From contig PUFA01000068.1 in NCBI GenBank assembly GCA_003508835.1, positions 5,704,001 to 5,768,000 on the forward strand: a stretch of 64,000 nt of DNA, written 5' to 3'. A program made the translations under genes and the position numbers. Under the pieces are notes generated by a model, which was given only the letters and a program-made list of their open reading frames with translations, was not told the origin of the DNA and searched no databases. Each line of letters opens with the position of its first letter. Positions within the stretch are counted from its first letter, which is position 1. Shown here one piece after another: positions 59,236 to 64,000 of this stretch. Source of the stretch: Eonycteris spelaea. Its lineage: Eukaryota > Chordata > Mammalia > Chiroptera > Pteropodidae.

Positions 59236-60269
59236 ATGTTTCCTCTTGTTTAAACTTGAGTGTGAATTTGGATATCTGTATCAAAAGAGTATTCCTATTT
59301 CTTACATATGTACATAGGTACCCTCACATGCCATGTATAAAGTACTATACTACCATTATCTGTATCTCACTCCTCTGTGCTGAGGGACAGGCCAAAGGGA
59401 TTTTGAATGGAAACCTGCATCTGAAACATTCATTTCTAAGTAGGATGAGAAGAAAAAGATGAAGAAGAAGGACAGTATGATGACGAGAAAAATTAACTTT
59501 TATAATCAGTCTTTGGGGGATATAATGTTTGAGAAGAAAAACAGAGCATAGATTATTTAAACCCATATTTATTTTATTGAGAAAGTATCGGCAACAAAAC
59601 AAAACAAAAAACAAAACACTGAACACATGCTAACTGCTCAATTCTTGTGTGCTGAATGCAAATTAAATGCTAAAACATCTGGTAATCATTTCAATCTGGC
59701 AATAAAAATGATGAGTAAAACATTTATCATCAATCTGAATGTACATTTTTCTAATGGATATTTTATTCAAGTTTTATGTTTCTGTTGTGAACTTAATATT
59801 TTTTTTAGCCACATAGTACTTTCAACTTCTATTTATAATTAGGATGATTCTAATGGCATAGTGGTGGCACTAGAAATAATATTGCAAATGGCTTTCATTG
59901 ATCCACAGAGCATTCACTTTTGATCTCACAAAATAATGCAAACTTTAATTAAATTAGGAGAAAACCAATAAGCACACTTCAATTTTAAGAAAGCACGTTA
60001 TGTTTTACAGGTTTCAGAATATGTATAAGAACTCTCTGTGTGTTGTGTGTGCGTGCGTGCGTGCGCCTTAAGGGGCATAAATTTAAATTTCTATGTGTAT
60101 CATTGCTTATCTAATCTTGACAATAATATGCTCTTCAGGAATACAGTCAAAGGAAATAGTATCTTTGGTTTTAGACTAATACTTTTAGGAAGGATATCAC
60201 CCTTAAACTGGGGCAAGAGGGGTCTCTATATAGGATCTTGGCTTTATTGAGCCCCACAGAAAACACACA
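59236..60269. other. AT-rich gene-free stretch
   Basis: A (caaaa)n-like run lies near 59594-59617. No gene recognised. Confidence 0.35.
60028..60066. repeat. (TG)n/(TGCG)n microsatellite
   Basis: gtgtgttgtgtgtgcgtgcg continues in TGCG units. It is one of few CpG-containing spots in this AT-rich part. Confidence 0.85.
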
Positions 60270-62210
60270 CACCAAAATGAAACTTGTTTAAGAGCACGTT
60301 GAGTGATGTAAGCAGCGTGGTAGCGTGTGGGGACCTCCACTGAAGTTACAAGTTGAACAGCTATAATTCAACGAAGGGTTCCCTGTTCAACACACAAGCA
60401 CACCTGAGAGATTTGTGCATTGAGACATCTTAAGATGGCTGTATCACAGTGAACAAGGGAAACAGAGGGAAGGACAACGCTAGGAGCTGCAGATACAATC
60501 TGGTGCTTGCAAGGGCCCCAGTGGCCATGATAGCAGTGAAGTATCAAGGTGTGATCCTCACTGGGCAAGCTGAAGGGGCAGAGATAGCAATAGAGCCTTG
60601 GCAGCTGGCACACAGTGAGGCTAAGCCTGGGGTAAGGGGCAGAGAAGTGGCACAAAGGGTGCTAGCATTCCACTAACTGCCATCACTAGACAGTTGGCAA
60701 AAAGGTAGAAAAAACTTTCCAGCTCAAGTGGCGTGTACTCATTGCAACTAAACCACAATGGAAAAACAGCTACAGACACTTGAACCTGCCTTCCCCTCAC
60801 TCAGCTCTCCTCTACCCATCACAGTAGAGCCTGGTAGAAGCAGCTGGGTCAACTCAGAGAAGCTCTTCTGGTAACTTCTTGCTGTAGGTAAGTGGCACTG
60901 GGAACACACAGGCCAGGAGATCCATAGCTTGCCACTTCACACCATGGGGATGGTGCCCTAAGATCCAGGTGACCAAGTTGTAAAGGGGACACCCACCTCC
61001 TCAGGGAATATGGGGCGTTTTTTATGACTGAGGCAATACTGCCCCACAGAGATCCCAGAAGTCCTAGTAGTTCAGGTAAAAGAAAATAAAAACTTGCACT
61101 TCAGCATTATCTCCTGGAAAACAAAATACCTCTGCTTATCAATCTGATAAACAGTGAAGAGTCAAATACCTTAAATTCATTCTGATAAATGCCCATGCAG
61201 AGAAATAATCCATCAAGCACAACAAATAACCAAAGTAAGGAGGGAGTTCAGAAAGAAAATTAAAAATCTCCAGAAAATAAAGATGAAAGATGTATTTTAA
61301 TAACAGAAAATTCAAGATTGAAGTTCTGAGAAAAATTCAACAAGGTACAAGTAAACCCAGAAAGGCAATTCAATAAGCTCAGAAATAAAATCAAAACAAA
61401 AGAAGCACTTCACCAAAGAGACTGCAATTGTAAAAAAGAACCAAATAGAAATTCTGGAGCTGCAGAACTCAATCAATGAGATGAGGAATGAACTACCAAG
61501 CTTAGAAAATAGAGCAGACCAGATGAAGAAAAGAAGTAATATTGAAAATAGGTTTCTAGAATTGATTCATGTAGAAAAAGAGAGAATTGAGAGTGGAAAA
61601 AAAAAAACAAAAAAACTCCTTTAGAACTATCTGACTCCATTACAAAGGGCAATATAAGAATAATGGGTATACCAGAAGAGAGGGAGAAGGGAAGAGAAAG
61701 CATATTCAAACAAATAATCGACAAGAGCTTTCCAACCCTAGGGAAAGAACTAGATTCTTGAATCCAAGAAGCTAACAAAACATGTAATTATCTTAATTCA
61801 AAAAGGCCTTTCCCAAGGCACATTATATTAAAACTGTCAAACTCAATAACAAAGATTTCTCAAGGCAGCCAGGGAAAAAGAAAGTAGTAACCTTTAGAAG
61901 GAACTCCATTAGATTATTATATTTTTAAACAGAAACCTTACAAGTTGGGAGAGAGTGGAATCAAATATTCAAATCATTAAAGGAGAGAAATCATCAGCCA
62001 AGAATATTGTATCCAGCAAAATTATCTTTTAGATATGAAGAAGAAATAAGGCTTTTCCATACATACAGAAGCTGAGAGAATTTACCACTGCAAGATATTA
62101 TAAGAAATGCTGAAAGGTGCTCTTCAACCTGAAACAAAAGACATAAGGATATAAAATGGATAAGATGACTAACAGGCCGAAGTAGGAATCTGTAACTCTT
62201 GTTCAGAATA
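60270..62210 (+). mobile_element. HAL1/L1 5' region plus ORF1-side remnant
   Basis: A GC-moderate 5' part (60300-61080) is followed by A-rich sequence with gagctgcagaactcaatcaa, catcagccaagaatattgta and atgctgaaaggtgctcttca, the ORF1-side end typical of HAL1. No long frame remains. The frames at 60449-60676 and 60368-60655 are chance. Confidence 0.65.
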
Positions 62211-63829
62211 GGGTATTAAACACTTAAATATAATATCACATAAAGGTTAAATGAGGTAAAAACATTAAAAAAAAAGACAATAGCTGCTGTAATGGTGATG
62301 GGTGGATTGAGTCTTGAAGGTGGAACAGATATATTCATATAAATGGACAGCTCATTTATAATTATGACCTGATCTACTGAGATCAAACACAGGGTGTTCA
62401 TGGGGTGCATGGCTAGGGCTATCTTGTTAGTATCCCAGGATCTAGTAACTTTGAGTAACAAGTGAAAATTTTTTTATTGGTATTTGCTAAATTTATACTT
62501 TTGCATCAAACTAAAGGTAACATCAATGTCACTTTATTGGTTATGAAGGGGAATTCTTCAGACAAGTTTTGGCTTTCCTGTTTGGTGCATGTTGAGTCTT
62601 TTTCACTATATGCAGATCTCTTTGCTTCCTCTGTGATGACTCAAATAATCCAATCCCTAATCCAACCAAAGGGTTACTCTAAGCATTTGATACCCAACCT
62701 TTCAAGACAATGGGAGAATAGGGCTCCATCTCCTTTGCATGCCAACTTGATCTACCTACATTCACCATCCCAAGCATCTAGGCTTCAAGGCATCATGCAA
62801 GGTTTTCAGTAAAGAATCAAGCAGATCTCTGAAATGCATCACAGTGAAGAAAAAATAAAGACTGAAACTGCAGATAATATTGTCATCCTTTACTAGGCAT
62901 AAGCTTTGGTGAGCATGTTCCCACTGAATATGCCTAAACTAAATCTCTTAGGGCACCATTTTCTTCTGCAACTCCTTTTCAAATGTCTTAGGCTGGTGAC
63001 CCCATCCTCACTCAGAAAACTGCTTATCCCATACAAAGGACAAGGTGTAACCCTCAGATCTTGCAAATTTAAATTTTCTTATGGCTTACAAATTTGAGCA
63101 ACATCACAGACTACAGCTGGGTGCTACCCATTATTTGATTTTCAGGCAAGAGTTGTTGGTTTTCTTTTTTCTTTTTGCATAGACTCTCAACTCCTTATCT
63201 TCTGATTTGGGTTGGGGTAGGAAGAAGGGATTTGGTTGTCTGATCTTCTATATTCCTGTTAGCTCAATGAATTGCTAAAAAGGGGATTCAAAAGAGGCGA
63301 GATCTAGTCTCCTAAATAAGGGACATATAGGTACTGCTTAGTCTAACAACCATTGAGAAACTTGACCTAATTCTCTTTATGATGTTACCTTGAAGTAAGC
63401 AGACCTTGCAAATATAAAACTTATTCTTTCTCAGATATTATGCAGTACAATTCCATGCTTCATATAGGATATTTCTCTGTCAGTAGGTTTTTGTCCTAGA
63501 TCTTATGAAATATAGACTCTCTAGTTACTGGGCTGAGAATCAATTGGCTTTCCCTGCCCCTCCTTCCTCACCTCTAATGGGCATTTTCTTAACTACTTTA
63601 AGGAATAGGGAGGATGGTGTCAGCTTGGATTTGTTAAATGTTTACTTTTTTTTTTTTTATTCTAAGTCTCTTTCTGATCAAAGCTGATGGATGGGAGGTA
63701 TAAAGGAGGGCTGATCAGTTTATCCTGCCACACAAATAATATTGAGCTCAATCCCAAGTTGGTTTTTATTCATACGACAAGAACCCAGACTAGGTTAGAT
63801 TATCTTTGGGGTATTGCCAATGGATTTGT
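62211..63829. other. Gene-free stretch, nothing assigned
   Basis: The 116-codon frame at 62462-62812 has no recognisable domain. A T-tract lies near 63645-63658. Confidence 0.35.
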
Positions 63830-63970
63830 ATGCTTCACTGAATGTTAGAGGATGAATTCCATGAAGGCAGGGGTTTCTGTTATTCATGTTTGCAGCATAA
63901 ACTCCAGGACCTTAACTAGCCCTTTGGTTGATATTCAAAAGGTGTTTGCTGAATTGAACAAAACCAAAGC
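63830..63970 (+). repeat. L2 LINE 3' end
   Basis: Sense L2 tail: gaattccatgaaggcagggg, then gctgaattgaacaaaacc. Confidence 0.6.
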
Positions 63971-64000
63971 AAAATAGATTGCACAATTCAAAATAACCCT

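Overview
This is nuclear DNA from a placental mammal. It has one CpG-island gene followed by about 62 kb of sequence with no recognisable coding gene, built from old interspersed repeats: MIR, L2, L1/HAL1, MER5, MER20, Tigger and MaLR-type LTRs. The L1 3' ends carry stretches such as ttgactatattccctgtgct and ttgaggtaacattggttaat. I associate these with Laurasiatheria, most often bats and horses. No young primate, rodent, dog or ruminant SINE is visible. A bat is my best guess, at moderate to low confidence.

Region 1 (1-1.75 kb) holds FAM181B, a single-exon gene on the + strand, with a GC-rich promoter, a Kozak-type ATG at 334, a stop at 1600-1602 and two overlapping poly(A) signals at 1720-1730. 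The reading frame is broken twice, by +1 nt near 905-925 and +2 nt near 1457-1460. The shifts cancel, so the C-terminus returns to the original frame. The shifted segment contains the TEAD-binding omega-loop-like motif. Whether this is an assembly error or real damage is the most important question in the window.

Region 2 (1.75-11 kb) is mostly unique sequence with MIR, L2 and MER20 copies, a MaLR LTR and a possible conserved noncoding block near 8.1-8.35 kb. Region 3 (11-13.6 kb) is a composite of antisense L1 pieces, including a GC-rich L1 5' region with a 67-bp tandem duplication. Region 4 (13.6-27 kb) is gene-free. It contains a perfect 21-bp inverted repeat at 15.3 kb, a long GA microsatellite at 18 kb, an LTR-like element at 19.8-20.6 kb and a nested Tigger-in-Tigger structure at 23.7-25.0 kb. 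Region 5 (27-38 kb) has an old L1 split by an unidentified 1.07-kb insert, a repeat-poor 2.2-kb stretch at 33-35.2 kb and an antisense L1 3' end. Region 6 (38-64 kb) is AT-rich, with HAL1/L1, L2 and LTR copies and several microsatellites.

The layout fits the human FAM181B locus, where the gene's 3' side faces a gene-poor region; that placement is from memory. No CRISPR array, operon, rRNA or convincing tRNA gene was seen, and nothing here looks like a novel multi-gene system. Repeat boundaries were set by eye against remembered consensus sequences and may be off by tens of bases.
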